Program-made: the position numbers and the translations under genes
Source of the DNA: UBA1413 sp964650525
GTDB lineage: Bacteria > Bacteroidota > Bacteroidia > Bacteroidales > Prolixibacteraceae
Reading direction: 5' to 3'
Assembly (NCBI GenBank): GCA_964650525.1
Contig: CAZYUA010000007.1
Span: forward strand, 73,058 to 137,057
DNA length: 64,000 nucleotides
Shown: piece by piece, positions 18,031 to 28,072 of the stretch
Layout: each line of letters opens with the position of its first letter
Numbering within the stretch: position 1 is the stretch's first letter
Notes under the pieces: model-generated
The model's database searches: none
What the model saw: the letters and a program-made list of their open reading frames with translations, nothing else
What the model was told of the DNA's origin: nothing

Positions 18031-20448
18031 CTATTTCGTTTTACTGAAGGGTAAAGTAACACTGAATTCTTCAGCAGCAAAGTATATTTTGCCTTTCCGG
18101 CTGATTCCTTCCACCACCAGGTAGTATTCCGCCAGTTCATCAGAGGTGAAAAAACCGATAGAGGCTTTTCCGTTGGTTGTTCTGATGTCGGGTTCCCAGA
18201 ATAAGGTTGGCCGGTAGTCCGGCTTGGCATTATCAATATTTTCAGGTGTATATTTCGGAGAATAGAAGAAGGCCGGTGTTCTGTACCCCCTGACTGTTGT
18301 AACGGTCTGCCCCTTGGTATATCTGTTGATCTCTTTGCTTACATCCCCCTTCCGGGTATAAACGGCAATTACTCCGTTTCCTCCGGCAGACCCGAAAATG
18401 GCCATATTGGCGCCGCTTTTCAGAATTTCTATTTTATCTACATCCTGCATGCTGATTCGGAAGATCATATCTTCCACCATTTCGGGGCTTACTTTGACCC
18501 CATCCAGAAGGAAGAGCGGCATGCTCCCTCCGCGAATGGAAATTTCGTCACCCGAAATGACCAATCCGGCAACCTTTCCGGTCAGATAATCAAGGATACT
18601 CATGTAAGTAAAGTCATCCTCTGTGATTTTTAACACATTATCGGGTTCCATGTACATTCTGAAATGACCATCCGGCTTCTCCATGTACCGGCCTGTGACC
18701 ACCATTTCCCCCAGCAGGATACTTCCTTTTTCCGGGTTGAACTCTTCCATCTTTAACTGCCGGTAATAGTTTTCGCGGTAAAATTTCAACGGGACTTGTA
18801 AATTCCGGACTGTACTTTTCATAGCTGCGGGAGAAACCGAATCAGGGAAAGTCAACCCGGGAGCCAGAATGATTTCGGTAAGGGGGCGCTCTTTTTCATT
18901 TTTGGCATTGATCATGACCTGGGTTGAATCTTTCAGGTAGAGCCTGTCGAAGCGGAACCGTCCAAGGCTGTCGGTACGGGTCTCCTCAAACAGGAGATTG
19001 CGCGAAAAGGGCCCCAGGACGACCTCTCCCCCGACCACAAGGTGCTTGCGCAATAAAGATTTTACCGTTCCTTCCACCACCAGACCGGCATCTAAGTAAC
19101 CAGACAGTTCTTCCTGCCGGTGACCGGTTACATCATCCCACCAGTAACTGCGCCATCCCTGTACCATTAACAGCAAATCAAGTTTCTCGCCGGCAGTAAT
19201 ATTTTCGCTGTTGTCAAAAAAGGATGCACCTGACTCAACAGGGCCCCTGAGCTCAGAATCCAGCAACAGGTACGAGCGCATATTGAAATGCAGGCTCCCG
19301 GGGGTTAGGTAATCCTTATTAACAACTGCCGCCGACAGAAAAGACCGGATCGTATCCCCGGGTTCCGGAAACTCGCTGATGGTAACTTCTGCTTTTTCAC
19401 GGGTATGAAATTCCTTTTTGTTTAATGATACCTGGAGGGGTGATTCCTCCGTATCGCTGATGAAAACAAGGCGCTCCGCCATTTCGTCGAGATCATGGTT
19501 CAGAAGGGTAATTTTCGAAATTCCCGGGGGAAAATTGTTTTTGGTCACGATGAAGGATTGGCTGAAATCATCGAGCACCATTTCCTTATAAAAAAGTACG
19601 ATTCCTTTGTGGGAGGCCACCAGGTACAATCGTTCCATGCCGGTTGCCAGATAATTCCTGCAAACCGAAAACAACACATGGGGGTCCCTGACTTCGCAAT
19701 GAAGGGCCAGACCCTTTTCCCTGATTCTGTCGAACTGGTACGAAAACTCCGGATATCCGAATAACCGGGCACGATAGGTTTTCCCTTCATGCGGCATTAG
19801 GATGAATCTTCCCATTCCCATAAAACCGGTACGGAAGGTAGCCACCAGGGTATCCTTCTCATCAGTTACATAGCCTCTGACATCCAAGCCCCTTCCGGAG
19901 AAATCGACTGCTTTTACGGCTACATGGTTCTGGGCATTCATCACCAGGTCCCCTCCTTCCGGGAAAAAAGTCACATCGGCTACCAGCGGATCCGGTGGAG
20001 GTTTCATGTCCAGTTCCAGAGAACTTTTAGGGCCGGAAATCCATATTTTACGGTGGAAACAGGCTTCTTCTCCGAAATTTTCGAGGTATTTTGTATATGC
20101 CCTTATGGTGTACTCCCCATCAGGAAGGGAATCGGCCAGGAGGAACTCCCCGTGCGAAATTCCGTTTTGCGATAAAAGGATCCGGTTGGCCAAAACTTTT
20201 CCGCTGTCAGAAACCAACTGGACGAACACATTCTTATATCCCGGAAGCGGAGAATGAGTCAAACCGTCTACGAGGTAAGCCTTATACCAGCAAAAGTCGC
20301 CGGGAGCATATAACTCCCGGTCTATCTGAAGATATATTTTTTCGTACAGGAGCGTCTTTTTCGAAGCGGTCCAGCTTTCGATGTCCTGGCCGCTCAGCCT
20401 GCAAAAAAGAAGAGCGGGGATCAGAAATAACAGGGCGAATCTCTTCAT
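18031..20448 (-). CDS. Exported macroglobulin-like protein with a TonB-plug domain but no barrel
   Basis: An 805-residue secreted protein with a signal peptide (about 1-20). The first part (about 25-130) resembles an alpha-2-macroglobulin MG2 domain (YLQIDRELYAPGD block). The middle is beta-sandwich-like, with a carboxypeptidase-regulatory-type segment near 440-530. A TonB receptor plug domain occupies about 605-705, including the SIRGGSMPLFLLDGV and VDKIEILKSG motifs. The chain then ends within about 100 residues, too short for a 22-strand barrel. Such proteins are known in Bacteroidota but their role is unresolved. It is monocistronic, separated by 182 bases from the upstream nrdJ stop. Confidence 0.8.
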   Translation of the reverse strand: MKRFALLFLIPALLFCRLSGQDIESWTASKKTLLYEKIYLQIDRELYAPGDFCWYKAYLVDGLTHSPLPGYKNVFVQLVSDSGKVLANRILLSQNGISHGEFLLADSLPDGEYTIRAYTKYLENFGEEACFHRKIWISGPKSSLELDMKPPPDPLVADVTFFPEGGDLVMNAQNHVAVKAVDFSGRGLDVRGYVTDEKDTLVATFRTGFMGMGRFILMPHEGKTYRARLFGYPEFSYQFDRIREKGLALHCEVRDPHVLFSVCRNYLATGMERLYLVASHKGIVLFYKEMVLDDFSQSFIVTKNNFPPGISKITLLNHDLDEMAERLVFISDTEESPLQVSLNKKEFHTREKAEVTISEFPEPGDTIRSFLSAAVVNKDYLTPGSLHFNMRSYLLLDSELRGPVESGASFFDNSENITAGEKLDLLLMVQGWRSYWWDDVTGHRQEELSGYLDAGLVVEGTVKSLLRKHLVVGGEVVLGPFSRNLLFEETRTDSLGRFRFDRLYLKDSTQVMINAKNEKERPLTEIILAPGLTFPDSVSPAAMKSTVRNLQVPLKFYRENYYRQLKMEEFNPEKGSILLGEMVVTGRYMEKPDGHFRMYMEPDNVLKITEDDFTYMSILDYLTGKVAGLVISGDEISIRGGSMPLFLLDGVKVSPEMVEDMIFRISMQDVDKIEILKSGANMAIFGSAGGNGVIAVYTRKGDVSKEINRYTKGQTVTTVRGYRTPAFFYSPKYTPENIDNAKPDYRPTLFWEPDIRTTNGKASIGFFTSDELAEYYLVVEGISRKGKIYFAAEEFSVTLPFSKTK

Positions 20449-20630
20449 CAGTCAAATATCGGGATAAGCGAGGCAACTGAATCCTTCCGCCATTAAAAAT
20501 TCCGCATAGACAAAGTTAATTTCCCTGTCTGGATCACCAAATGAAGGGTTCGTCCGCAGACCCTCAAAAAAACGGCTTCCTTACATAAAAAGAGAGGTCA
20601 TGGGGCGGGGATTGACTATGCCGGATCGAT

Positions 20631-23186
20631 CTATCCGCATTTGGAAGAACCGCAAGAAACGCATTTCAGGCATCCTTCCTGGTATACGACTTCGTTGGAA
20701 CCACAAACCCCGCAGTGGGCATCTTCGGCAATTGTACCGTTGGGGATATATTTTTTCAGGGCACGGGCCACGCCGGCTTTCCAGGAATTGATGGTCTCAT
20801 TATCGAGCTGGAGACTTGTGACCAGCTCAACCACCTTATGAATGGGCATCCCATGGCGTAAAACACCCGAAATCAGCTTGGCATAATTCCAGAAGACCGG
20901 ATTGAATTTGTAAGAGAGCCCTTCAATGGTGGTTTTATAACCCCGCTTGTTGATGTACTGGAAATCGTACCTGGAGGTATCGTCATTATCCCAGTTCTTG
21001 ATGATGTAGCCTTTGGTGACCGAACGGGGTAACAGGATTCCGTCTTCGTCATCGCTTAAGCCGGTAAAAATCTCATAGGGCATATTATCAATGATGCCGA
21101 TAAAAGCCACCCATTTTTCCTTGTTATTTCTGAACCTGACAATATCAGCTTCAAGGATTTCGGGCCTTTTTGTGGGGAAGGGCGATGATCTTTTTTTCTC
21201 TTCCTTTTTATCGGAAATCAGAACCCCCGAACGGGATCCGTCGCGGTAAACCGTAACCCCCTTGCATCCGCTTTTCCAGGCCTCAAAATAGAGTTTTCCG
21301 ACCAGGTCTTCCGTAACATGGGCAGGCAGATTGATGGTTACGCTGATGGAATGGTCCACCCATTTCTGAATTCTTCCCTGCATGTGTACTTTGGCAATCC
21401 AGTCCACATCGTTCGACGTGGCCATATAGTAAGGCGATCTCCTGACCAGATCCTCAAGTTCTTCCTGGGTAAACTGACGGTTGGAATCGACTCCGTTGAC
21501 ATCCATCCAAGTTTTAAATTTATGATGGAAGACGGGATACTCCTCCCAATGGTCCCCGACCTCATCGACAAAATCGATCCGTATATTTTTATCATTGGGG
21601 TTGACTTTCCGCCGGCGCCGGTAAAAAAGCATGAACACCGGTTCGATGCCCGAGGTTGTTTGGGTCATCAGGCTGGTGGTGCCGGTTGGGGCAATGGTCA
21701 GTAAGGCAATATTCCGCCGGCCGAACCGGGTCATTTCCTCGTATAAAGCAGGGTCAGCAAGCCGGATGCGTCTGATCAGGGGGTTGTCTTTTTCTCTTTC
21801 TGCATTATAGATGGCAAAAGGACCGCGGTCTTTGGCCAGGTATACCGAAGAACGGTAAGCCTCAATGGCCACGGTTTTGTGCACCTCTTCTGAAAAATCG
21901 GTGGCCTCATCACTGCCATACCTCAACCCCAGGGCAGCAAGCATGTCTCCTTCCGCGGTTATCCCTATACCCGTGCGCCTCCCTTCTTGCGCTTTCTTGT
22001 AGATATTGTTCCATAAATTTCTCTCTACAAGCTTAATATCATCATATTCGGGATCATTGTCAATTTTTTTCAGGATCGCTTCAATTTTCTCCAGTTCCAG
22101 GTCAATGATATCATCCATCATGCGCTGCGCCACATGAACATGGCGCCTGAAAAGGTCAAAATTGAAGGAGGCGTTACCCGAAAAAGGCTGATCAACATAG
22201 GAATATAAATTGATGGCAATCAAACGGCAACTGTCGTACGGACATAAGGGAATCTCACCACACGGATTGGTAGAAACAGTCCGGTAGCCCTGATCAGCAT
22301 AACAATCCGGTACCGACTCCCGGATAATGGTATCCCAGAATAAAATACCGGGTTCAGCTGATTTCCAGGCATTATGTACAATTTTTTTCCATAAAACCTC
22401 CGCGACAACCTCTTTCTTATAGGTCGGATTGCTCCCATCGATGGGATATTGCTGCACATAAGGTTCCCCGCTTTCAACTGCTTTCATGAAATCATCATGA
22501 AGCTTCACGGAGACGTTGGCGCCGGTTACTTTTCCCTGCTCCAGCTTGGCGTCGATAAACTTTTCAGCATCCGGATGCTTGATCGATACCGACAGCATCA
22601 GGGCACCCCTTCTGCCATCCTGCGCCACTTCGCGTGTTGAATTCGAATATCGCTCCATAAAAGGAACGATGCCTGTGGAGGTCAGAGCAGAATTTAATAC
22701 CGGTGATCCCTTGGGACGAATATGGGAGAGGTCGTGGCCCACCCCACCCCTCCGCTTCATCAGCTGGACCTGTTCCTGGTCAATTTTCATGATCCCACCA
22801 TAGGAATCGGAGTTCCCTTCGTTGCCAACCACAAAACAATTGGATAGGGAAGCAATCTGATACTGGTTTCCGATGCCGGTCATCGGCCCACCCTGGGGAA
22901 TAATATACCGGAAATCTTTCAACACATGAAAAAGCTCTTCTTCGGTGAGGGGATTCGGGTATTTGCGTTCGATCCGTGCAATCTCGCGTGCTAAACGCCA
23001 GTGCATGTCGTCCGGAGTAAGTTCAAAAATGTTGCCGTACGAATCCTTCAAAGCATATTTGTTCACCCATACCCTGGCGGCCAGATCATCTCCGCGAAAA
23101 TATGTAAGCGATGCCTGGAATGCCTCTTCCTGTGAATAAATTTTCACGCCTTTGATGGCTTGTACTACCTCCTCCTTGAACGTCAT
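20631..23186 (-). CDS. nrdJ: Adenosylcobalamin-dependent (class II) ribonucleotide reductase
   Basis: Reduces ribonucleotides to deoxyribonucleotides with a B12-derived radical, independent of oxygen. The 851-residue chain has the class II core: SLSNCF block early, GGVGHDLSHIRP substrate loop, and the catalytic NPCGE (N307, C309, E311). The phosphate-binding APTGTTSLM block follows later. The C-terminus carries a cysteine cluster of CGVCG and CVSCG pairs, either a zinc ribbon or the redox-shuttle cysteines. It is monocistronic. No cobalamin riboswitch conserved box was seen in the 345 bases upstream, although class II enzymes are sometimes B12-regulated. Confidence 0.96.
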   Translation of the reverse strand: MTFKEEVVQAIKGVKIYSQEEAFQASLTYFRGDDLAARVWVNKYALKDSYGNIFELTPDDMHWRLAREIARIERKYPNPLTEEELFHVLKDFRYIIPQGGPMTGIGNQYQIASLSNCFVVGNEGNSDSYGGIMKIDQEQVQLMKRRGGVGHDLSHIRPKGSPVLNSALTSTGIVPFMERYSNSTREVAQDGRRGALMLSVSIKHPDAEKFIDAKLEQGKVTGANVSVKLHDDFMKAVESGEPYVQQYPIDGSNPTYKKEVVAEVLWKKIVHNAWKSAEPGILFWDTIIRESVPDCYADQGYRTVSTNPCGEIPLCPYDSCRLIAINLYSYVDQPFSGNASFNFDLFRRHVHVAQRMMDDIIDLELEKIEAILKKIDNDPEYDDIKLVERNLWNNIYKKAQEGRRTGIGITAEGDMLAALGLRYGSDEATDFSEEVHKTVAIEAYRSSVYLAKDRGPFAIYNAEREKDNPLIRRIRLADPALYEEMTRFGRRNIALLTIAPTGTTSLMTQTTSGIEPVFMLFYRRRRKVNPNDKNIRIDFVDEVGDHWEEYPVFHHKFKTWMDVNGVDSNRQFTQEELEDLVRRSPYYMATSNDVDWIAKVHMQGRIQKWVDHSISVTINLPAHVTEDLVGKLYFEAWKSGCKGVTVYRDGSRSGVLISDKKEEKKRSSPFPTKRPEILEADIVRFRNNKEKWVAFIGIIDNMPYEIFTGLSDDEDGILLPRSVTKGYIIKNWDNDDTSRYDFQYINKRGYKTTIEGLSYKFNPVFWNYAKLISGVLRHGMPIHKVVELVTSLQLDNETINSWKAGVARALKKYIPNGTIAEDAHCGVCGSNEVVYQEGCLKCVSCGSSKCG

Positions 23187-23532
23187 GACAAAAATGTTTA
23201 TGTTCTAACAAGACCGGATCAATCCACGTTATTTAAACTCCTAAGAATCTTAATAAAACAACGTTATACCAGCACCCAAAATGGGTATTGCAATATAAGC
23301 TTAACAGGTAGATTTTGGTATAAAAATAATCCCCAAAAATTAAAAAGTTATCAACTTTTTATTGTTAGTTGACTGACATTCAATTAATTAGATAATCTTT
23401 CCCGACAAAAAGTGAACAAAAAAGGTCAACTTCCCTTACGGATTTTTTTCAAGAAAAACAATCTGAAACCGTGCAGGGATGCGGTTTTTATGGAGTATTT
23501 TCCAACAGTTTGAGAGATGGAAGCGGGGACTG
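23187..23532. other. AT-rich intergenic region with a perfect inverted repeat
   Basis: This gap lies between the waaA stop and the nrdJ start, both on the minus strand. It contains no convincing gene and no exact TAnnTTTG element. AAAAAGTT (23342-23349) and AACTTTTT (23353-23360) form a perfect 8-base inverted repeat with a 3-base centre. AGTTGAC (23367-23373) and GTCAACT (23425-23431) form a second, spaced inverted pair. Either could be an operator for nrdJ or a terminator for waaA, since the 8-base hairpin ends in a T-run on both strands. Confidence 0.45.
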
Positions 23533-24765
23533 TCAGGAGAAGATTTTATTGAGGATAATCCGGGTCGCCCCCCGATTTTGATTAACATAATCAAACGCAA
23601 CACGGGAAACCTGTTCCCTCATTTTTTCATCCTCCAGGAGCCGGGAAAGTACCTGACGGAAATGACCGGAGGAGGTTACCGGAAAGGCTCCCCCTGCGCC
23701 GGTAAGCTGGCAAGCCTCCCTGAATTTCCGGTAGTTGGGTCCGAAAAACACTGGCAATCCGAAGGTTGCAGCCTCGAGGATGTTGTGGATTCCTTTTCCG
23801 AAGCCACCTCCGATATAGGCAAAACGACCGTAACGGTAAAGCGACGAAAGGATTCCAACCGTATCCACAATCATAACATCATACTTTTCGAGGTTTTTTC
23901 CTTCGGCTTCACTAAAAAAAACGGGAGGAGTTATGAACATCCCTGCCAGCCTGTTCATAGGAACAGGCGAAACCTCATGAGGAACGATGATATATTTAAG
24001 CCTTTTTTCCTCCCGGATAACTGGCACGAGGAGCTCTTCGTCGGGTTTCCAGGTACTTCCCGCAATCAGGAGGGGTTTTCCACCCGAAAACTTATCAACA
24101 ACCGGCAGAGATTGTGAACTATTTGTAATTGTTGCCACCCGGTCGAACCGGGTATCCCCTGCCACGGTGCAACAATCCAGCCCGATGCCAGCCAACAGGG
24201 CTGCCGATCCTGCATCCTGCACAAAGAGATGAGTAAACGCTTCCAATTCTTTCCTGAACCATTTTCCCCATGGCATTCCCGAAAAGAAACGCTGGTCTTT
24301 CCGGAATATTCCCGACACCAGGAAGACCGGAATTTTCTTTTCTTTGAGCTGCTCCAGGTAATGATACCAGAATTCGTACTTGACAAAAACGGCCATTTCC
24401 GGATGAATGGTTTCAATAAACCGGATTGCATTTCGCTTGGTATCAGCAGGGAGGTAACACACAATATCGGCTAATGGATAGCTTTTCCTTATTTCATATC
24501 CGGAAGGAGAGAAAAAGGACAACACCACACTTAGTTCTGGATGCTCCTCCTTAATGGCCTCAATTAACGGCCGTCCCTGTTCGAATTCCCCCAAAGAGGC
24601 GCAATGAATCCATACATAACGGGCGGAGGGATTTGTTTGGTCACGAAGGGTCTTCAACCCGTGTTTCCGTCCCGAGATAAACAGGGCAGCTTTACGGTTG
24701 AAGGGTGACACCAGCAGGATAACTTTATGGTAGAGAAATACCGCAATATCGTACAGAAAGGTCAT
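23533..24765 (-). CDS. waaA: 3-deoxy-D-manno-octulosonic acid (Kdo) transferase
   Basis: Transfers Kdo from CMP-Kdo to lipid IVA in lipopolysaccharide core synthesis at the inner membrane. The 410-residue GT-B-fold protein has an N-terminal membrane-associated helix and the N-domain motif ASLGEFEQGRPLIE with the catalytic glutamate. Its C-domain has the nucleotide-binding GGGFGKGIHNILEAA block. The start at 24765 (MTFLYD) gives a standard length; the longer frame to 24870 adds a basic stretch with no family support. A near-consensus -7 element (TTAATTTG) lies just upstream. Confidence 0.94.
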   Translation of the reverse strand: MTFLYDIAVFLYHKVILLVSPFNRKAALFISGRKHGLKTLRDQTNPSARYVWIHCASLGEFEQGRPLIEAIKEEHPELSVVLSFFSPSGYEIRKSYPLADIVCYLPADTKRNAIRFIETIHPEMAVFVKYEFWYHYLEQLKEKKIPVFLVSGIFRKDQRFFSGMPWGKWFRKELEAFTHLFVQDAGSAALLAGIGLDCCTVAGDTRFDRVATITNSSQSLPVVDKFSGGKPLLIAGSTWKPDEELLVPVIREEKRLKYIIVPHEVSPVPMNRLAGMFITPPVFFSEAEGKNLEKYDVMIVDTVGILSSLYRYGRFAYIGGGFGKGIHNILEAATFGLPVFFGPNYRKFREACQLTGAGGAFPVTSSGHFRQVLSRLLEDEKMREQVSRVAFDYVNQNRGATRIILNKIFS

Positions 24766-24983
24766 GGCGTGTATTTTCAGGCAAATTAACGAAGAATGGT
24801 TCTTCCCGGTCCTCTCTTTCGGCTTTTTTTTCGTAACAGCAAACATCACCGCTATCCGGTTGCAAACCATTGTTGCCGTTCTAAGGTCTGTTTTTTCCCG
24901 GGACAGGGTTGGGTTCGGAACAGACCTATTTCAGGAGGGCTGCCGGAGCATTCGTGCAAAGTCGGGTTTTGGCTCCAAAGGAT

Positions 24984-24991
24984 TATCTTTG
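24984..24991 (+). promoter_or_regulatory. -7 promoter element of the U32 gene
   Basis: TATCTTTG matches TAnnTTTG exactly and lies 23 bases before the ATG. No good -33 match at the usual spacing. Confidence 0.55.
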
Positions 24992-25014
24992 CCATCTGAA
25001 AGCAGGAACAGAAA

Positions 25015-26274
25015 ATGCGGAAGATAGAAATAATGGCTCCGGTGGGTTCGTACGAATCGTTGCGGGCAGCCATCCAGGGGGGAGCCGGTTCGGTATATTT
25101 CGGGGTGGAGCATCTGAACATGAGGGCCCGCTCTGCAGCGAATTTCACGCTTTCAGACTTGTCCCGGATCACCGGCATTGCCTCTGAGCATGGAGTGAAG
25201 ACCTACCTGACACTCAACACCGAGGTCTTCGACAATGACATGGAGGCAGTACATTGCATTTTACAATCAGCGGCAGAGGCAGGTGTAAGTGCCGTTATTG
25301 CTGCCGATATCGCCGTCATCCTGGCTGCCAGGACCATGGGGCTGGAGGTTCATATTTCGACTCAGGTAAACATCACCAATTTCGAAGCGGTCAGGTTTTA
25401 TGCCCGCTATGCCGAAGTGGTGGTGCTGGCCAGGGAAGTCAACCTGGGGAGGGCCCACGAAATCGCCGACAAGATCAGGGAGCAGCAGATAACAGGTCCA
25501 TCCGGCGAACTGGTGAGACTGGAAATGTTTGTCCACGGGGCTTTATGCATGTCGGTGAGCGGTAAGTGTTATCTGAGCCTTCATGAGATGAACGCATCAG
25601 CCAACCGGGGTAACTGCCTGCAGACCTGCCGCAGGGGGTACCGGGTCATTGACCTGGAAACCGAAGCAGAACTGGATATCGACCATGCATATGTGATGTC
25701 GCCCAAAGATTTAAAAACCATTCACTTTCTGAATAAAATCCTGGATGCCGGCATTTCGGTACTTAAAATTGAAGGTCGGGCCCGTTCTCCGGAATATGTC
25801 AAAACAACTGTTGAATGTTACCACGAAGCCGTTACTGCCTGGCAGGAGGGCTCTTTCACCGATGAGAAAGTCCTTGACTGGGATAAACGCCTGGCTGCCG
25901 TTTTTAACCGGGGTTTCTGGAATGGGTATTACCTGGGACAACGGCTGGGGGAATGGAGCCACCACTATGGCAGCCAGGCTACCAAACGGAAAATCTACCT
26001 GGGTAAAGCTACCAATTACTATCCCCGCATCGGGGTGGCAGAGTTCAGGCTTGAAACCGGCAGCCTCAACAGTGGGGAGGAAATCCTGATTACGGGACCT
26101 ACTACCGGTGTGGTGGAAATTGTTGCAGCAGAAATCCGCACCGGGCAGGATTCCATGGCATCAGCTGCCAAAGGGGACTTTTTTACTGTCGGGGTACCCT
26201 GCAAAATCAGGAGAAATGACAAATTATTTAAGCTGGCTGATGCTAAAAGCATGAATCTGAACGTTCGTAAATAA
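25015..26274 (+). CDS. U32-family protein (TrhP/YegQ-like tRNA hydroxylation factor)
   Basis: A 419-residue member of the former peptidase family U32. The family signature EMFVHGALCMSVSGKC starts near residue 176, and GNCLQTC follows about 25 residues later; the four cysteines are thought to hold an Fe-S cluster. The C-terminal part (about 330-410) is a small beta-barrel. In E. coli the family member TrhP acts in prephenate-dependent hydroxylation of tRNA uridine 34, whereas UbiU/V and RlhA act elsewhere. The TrhP role is inferred from length and single-domain layout. It is divergent from waaA with its own promoter. Confidence 0.87.
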   Translation: MRKIEIMAPVGSYESLRAAIQGGAGSVYFGVEHLNMRARSAANFTLSDLSRITGIASEHGVKTYLTLNTEVFDNDMEAVHCILQSAAEAGVSAVIAADIAVILAARTMGLEVHISTQVNITNFEAVRFYARYAEVVVLAREVNLGRAHEIADKIREQQITGPSGELVRLEMFVHGALCMSVSGKCYLSLHEMNASANRGNCLQTCRRGYRVIDLETEAELDIDHAYVMSPKDLKTIHFLNKILDAGISVLKIEGRARSPEYVKTTVECYHEAVTAWQEGSFTDEKVLDWDKRLAAVFNRGFWNGYYLGQRLGEWSHHYGSQATKRKIYLGKATNYYPRIGVAEFRLETGSLNSGEEILITGPTTGVVEIVAAEIRTGQDSMASAAKGDFFTVGVPCKIRRNDKLFKLADAKSMNLNVRK

Positions 26275-26282
26275 AAAATTCT

Positions 26283-26291
26283 TACCTTTTG
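26283..26291 (+). promoter_or_regulatory. Possible -7 element of the beta-barrel protein gene
   Basis: TACCTTTTG, one base longer than TAnnTTTG, lies about 35 bases before the next ATG. Weak but well placed. Confidence 0.3.
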
Positions 26292-26325
26292 CGATGAATC
26301 GAGGAGTATTTTCAAACAGACTATC

Positions 26326-27285
26326 ATGAAAAAACAATTGATTATCAGCACGATAATAGCACTTATTTTTTTTATCCCCTCCCTGGCTGACGGACAAAAC
26401 AACCTGAAAGTACGGATAGGGGGAAACGCCACCCGCTTTATGAGTGAACCCCTGGGAGCAGAAAACCATTACTTCCTGGTTGACTCATTTATTGCGAAAA
26501 ACGGACCTTTTAAAGACTTTACCGATTTTTCCAGACTGGGGGCAGAGGCAGAAATCATGATGTCGCTGACCGACAAGGTGTGGCTTGGGCTCGAAGTCGG
26601 GATGAGCAACCTTTACGGCGAAAACGACAAACCCTCAACGTTCAATTTTCAGTATACCGAATATCTGGAACTGATGACAGAGGACACCTTTACCAATATT
26701 CTTACCAGGAACATTACCAATTATCCTTTAAAGTATACAACCTCCCTGATCCATCTCCTGGGGACTTTCAGGCTCTATCCACTGCCTGAAGGCAGTTTCC
26801 GGCCTTTTATCAAATTCAGCGCCGGGGTTTCCCTGATCTCCACCGAACTGGCTTTAAAGTTTCCCCAGCTTTGGTATGACAATGTCGCCTCGAATTCAGC
26901 CAATCCGGATGAAATACCCCTCGATCCGGTTTTATTTTCCAGGGGTAATAACTCAGAAAAGGGGGTTTTCCCGGCCTTTACCGCAGGTGCCGGTGTGGGT
27001 TTTGAATTCCAGATTACTCCGAAAATTGCTGCGTATGCCGATGCCAACCTGATGATGATCAATGCCGACATTGTGGATGGAAAACCCAACTGGGATTACA
27101 ACTCCACCAGCGGAATGCTTACCCACTTCAACACCCGGGGAAACACGCGGAAGATCGGGTTTGGTCTTGTTTACACGATCGGGGAGAATATGCCCATCCT
27201 GGGAACAGGCCGAAGCAGTGGAAAGGGTGGCGGGCGGTCAGGACGGGAACATCCCTACCTGCCTTTTTACAAAATAATCAATTAG
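26326..27285 (+). CDS. Outer-membrane beta-barrel protein
   Basis: A 319-residue protein with a clear signal peptide (residues 1-23, ending DGQ). The rest has alternating amphipathic strands of an outer-membrane barrel: an early GGNATRF strand, the AEAEIMMSL and VWLGLEVGMSNLYG pairs, and a late KIGFGLVYTIG strand. The tail (about 292-310) is glycine- and basic-rich, so the chain does not end in the usual terminal aromatic strand. No function can be assigned. It is convergent with the lytic-transglycosylase-like gene. Confidence 0.7.
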   Translation: MKKQLIISTIIALIFFIPSLADGQNNLKVRIGGNATRFMSEPLGAENHYFLVDSFIAKNGPFKDFTDFSRLGAEAEIMMSLTDKVWLGLEVGMSNLYGENDKPSTFNFQYTEYLELMTEDTFTNILTRNITNYPLKYTTSLIHLLGTFRLYPLPEGSFRPFIKFSAGVSLISTELALKFPQLWYDNVASNSANPDEIPLDPVLFSRGNNSEKGVFPAFTAGAGVGFEFQITPKIAAYADANLMMINADIVDGKPNWDYNSTSGMLTHFNTRGNTRKIGFGLVYTIGENMPILGTGRSSGKGGGRSGREHPYLPFYKIIN

Positions 27286-27316
27286 CCTGATGAAAGGCTG
27301 TCCGTAACTTCAGACG

Positions 27317-28057
27317 TCAGGGTTTTTCTGTGCTTCTCACGTTTCCGGATTGTTCGCGGTACCACGCTTCAGCAACCCCCGCATAGGAGTAACATTGATC
27401 CGGTTTCAGAACTGTGGTATAAAACATCCGCTCCTCCATCCATTGCCTGATGCGGGCTTCACCCGCGGTAAAACCTCCGTTATAGGCAGCCGCAAAAAAC
27501 CGGATTTTCCCGGCAGGTTCATTCCATTTCAGATAGCGATACTTTGCTTCCAAAATCCTTATTAAGCCCAGAACATAAACAAACTGCCTTTCCGGTTCTT
27601 CCATATCACTGATGATCAGGGCTCTTGCCTCCTCCCCGTTGAGTGAAAAAAATTTCTGCCGGAAATGGTTTTTCAGCTCCCGGTCTCCCCTTTTTAGAAG
27701 CAGGTTGACAACGGTACCGGCACACGAGGGTTTCATCTGGAACACTCCGATTGAAAAATCAGCAAATTCGCTTCCTTTGTATCTGTACAAGGATTTCAAC
27801 AAGGTGACTTCGATTTTGTTGCGGACGGCCGAAAAACGGACGACTTCGGGAAAAACTACCGACGCTGCCAGCTCATAATCCACCCGGTAGTCCGAACAAA
27901 GGTTCCGCATCCAGGATTCGTTTTCCTTCATGAATTGCCTTGCCTCGTTCCAGTTTTTACCGAAGAGTACAGAATAGGTAATCTCCTGCGAAACAAGGGT
28001 CGCGGGCGGGAAAATGGCAAAAAATATCAGTAAAATCCTGACCACGAAATCAGCCAT
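27317..28057 (-). CDS. Lytic-transglycosylase-like exported protein
   Basis: A 246-residue exported protein with a signal peptide (about 1-23). The pattern resembles the lysozyme-like SLT fold: a possible catalytic glutamate E71 in FPEVVRF, GVFQMKPS (104-111) in place of GLMQIMP, and AYNGG (191-195), the usual third SLT motif. Overall identity to typical Slt proteins is low. It may cut peptidoglycan, or bind it without cutting. It is the last gene of the OmpA-like operon, 15 bases after the preceding stop. Confidence 0.65.
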   Translation of the reverse strand: MADFVVRILLIFFAIFPPATLVSQEITYSVLFGKNWNEARQFMKENESWMRNLCSDYRVDYELAASVVFPEVVRFSAVRNKIEVTLLKSLYRYKGSEFADFSIGVFQMKPSCAGTVVNLLLKRGDRELKNHFRQKFFSLNGEEARALIISDMEEPERQFVYVLGLIRILEAKYRYLKWNEPAGKIRFFAAAYNGGFTAGEARIRQWMEERMFYTTVLKPDQCYSYAGVAEAWYREQSGNVRSTEKP

Positions 28058-28072
28058 GGTGGTCGGATCTTG

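Noticed and set aside
23187..23532. Cobalamin riboswitch upstream of nrdJ
   Set aside because: The GCCACTG-type box and the expected long leader structure were not found on the minus strand.
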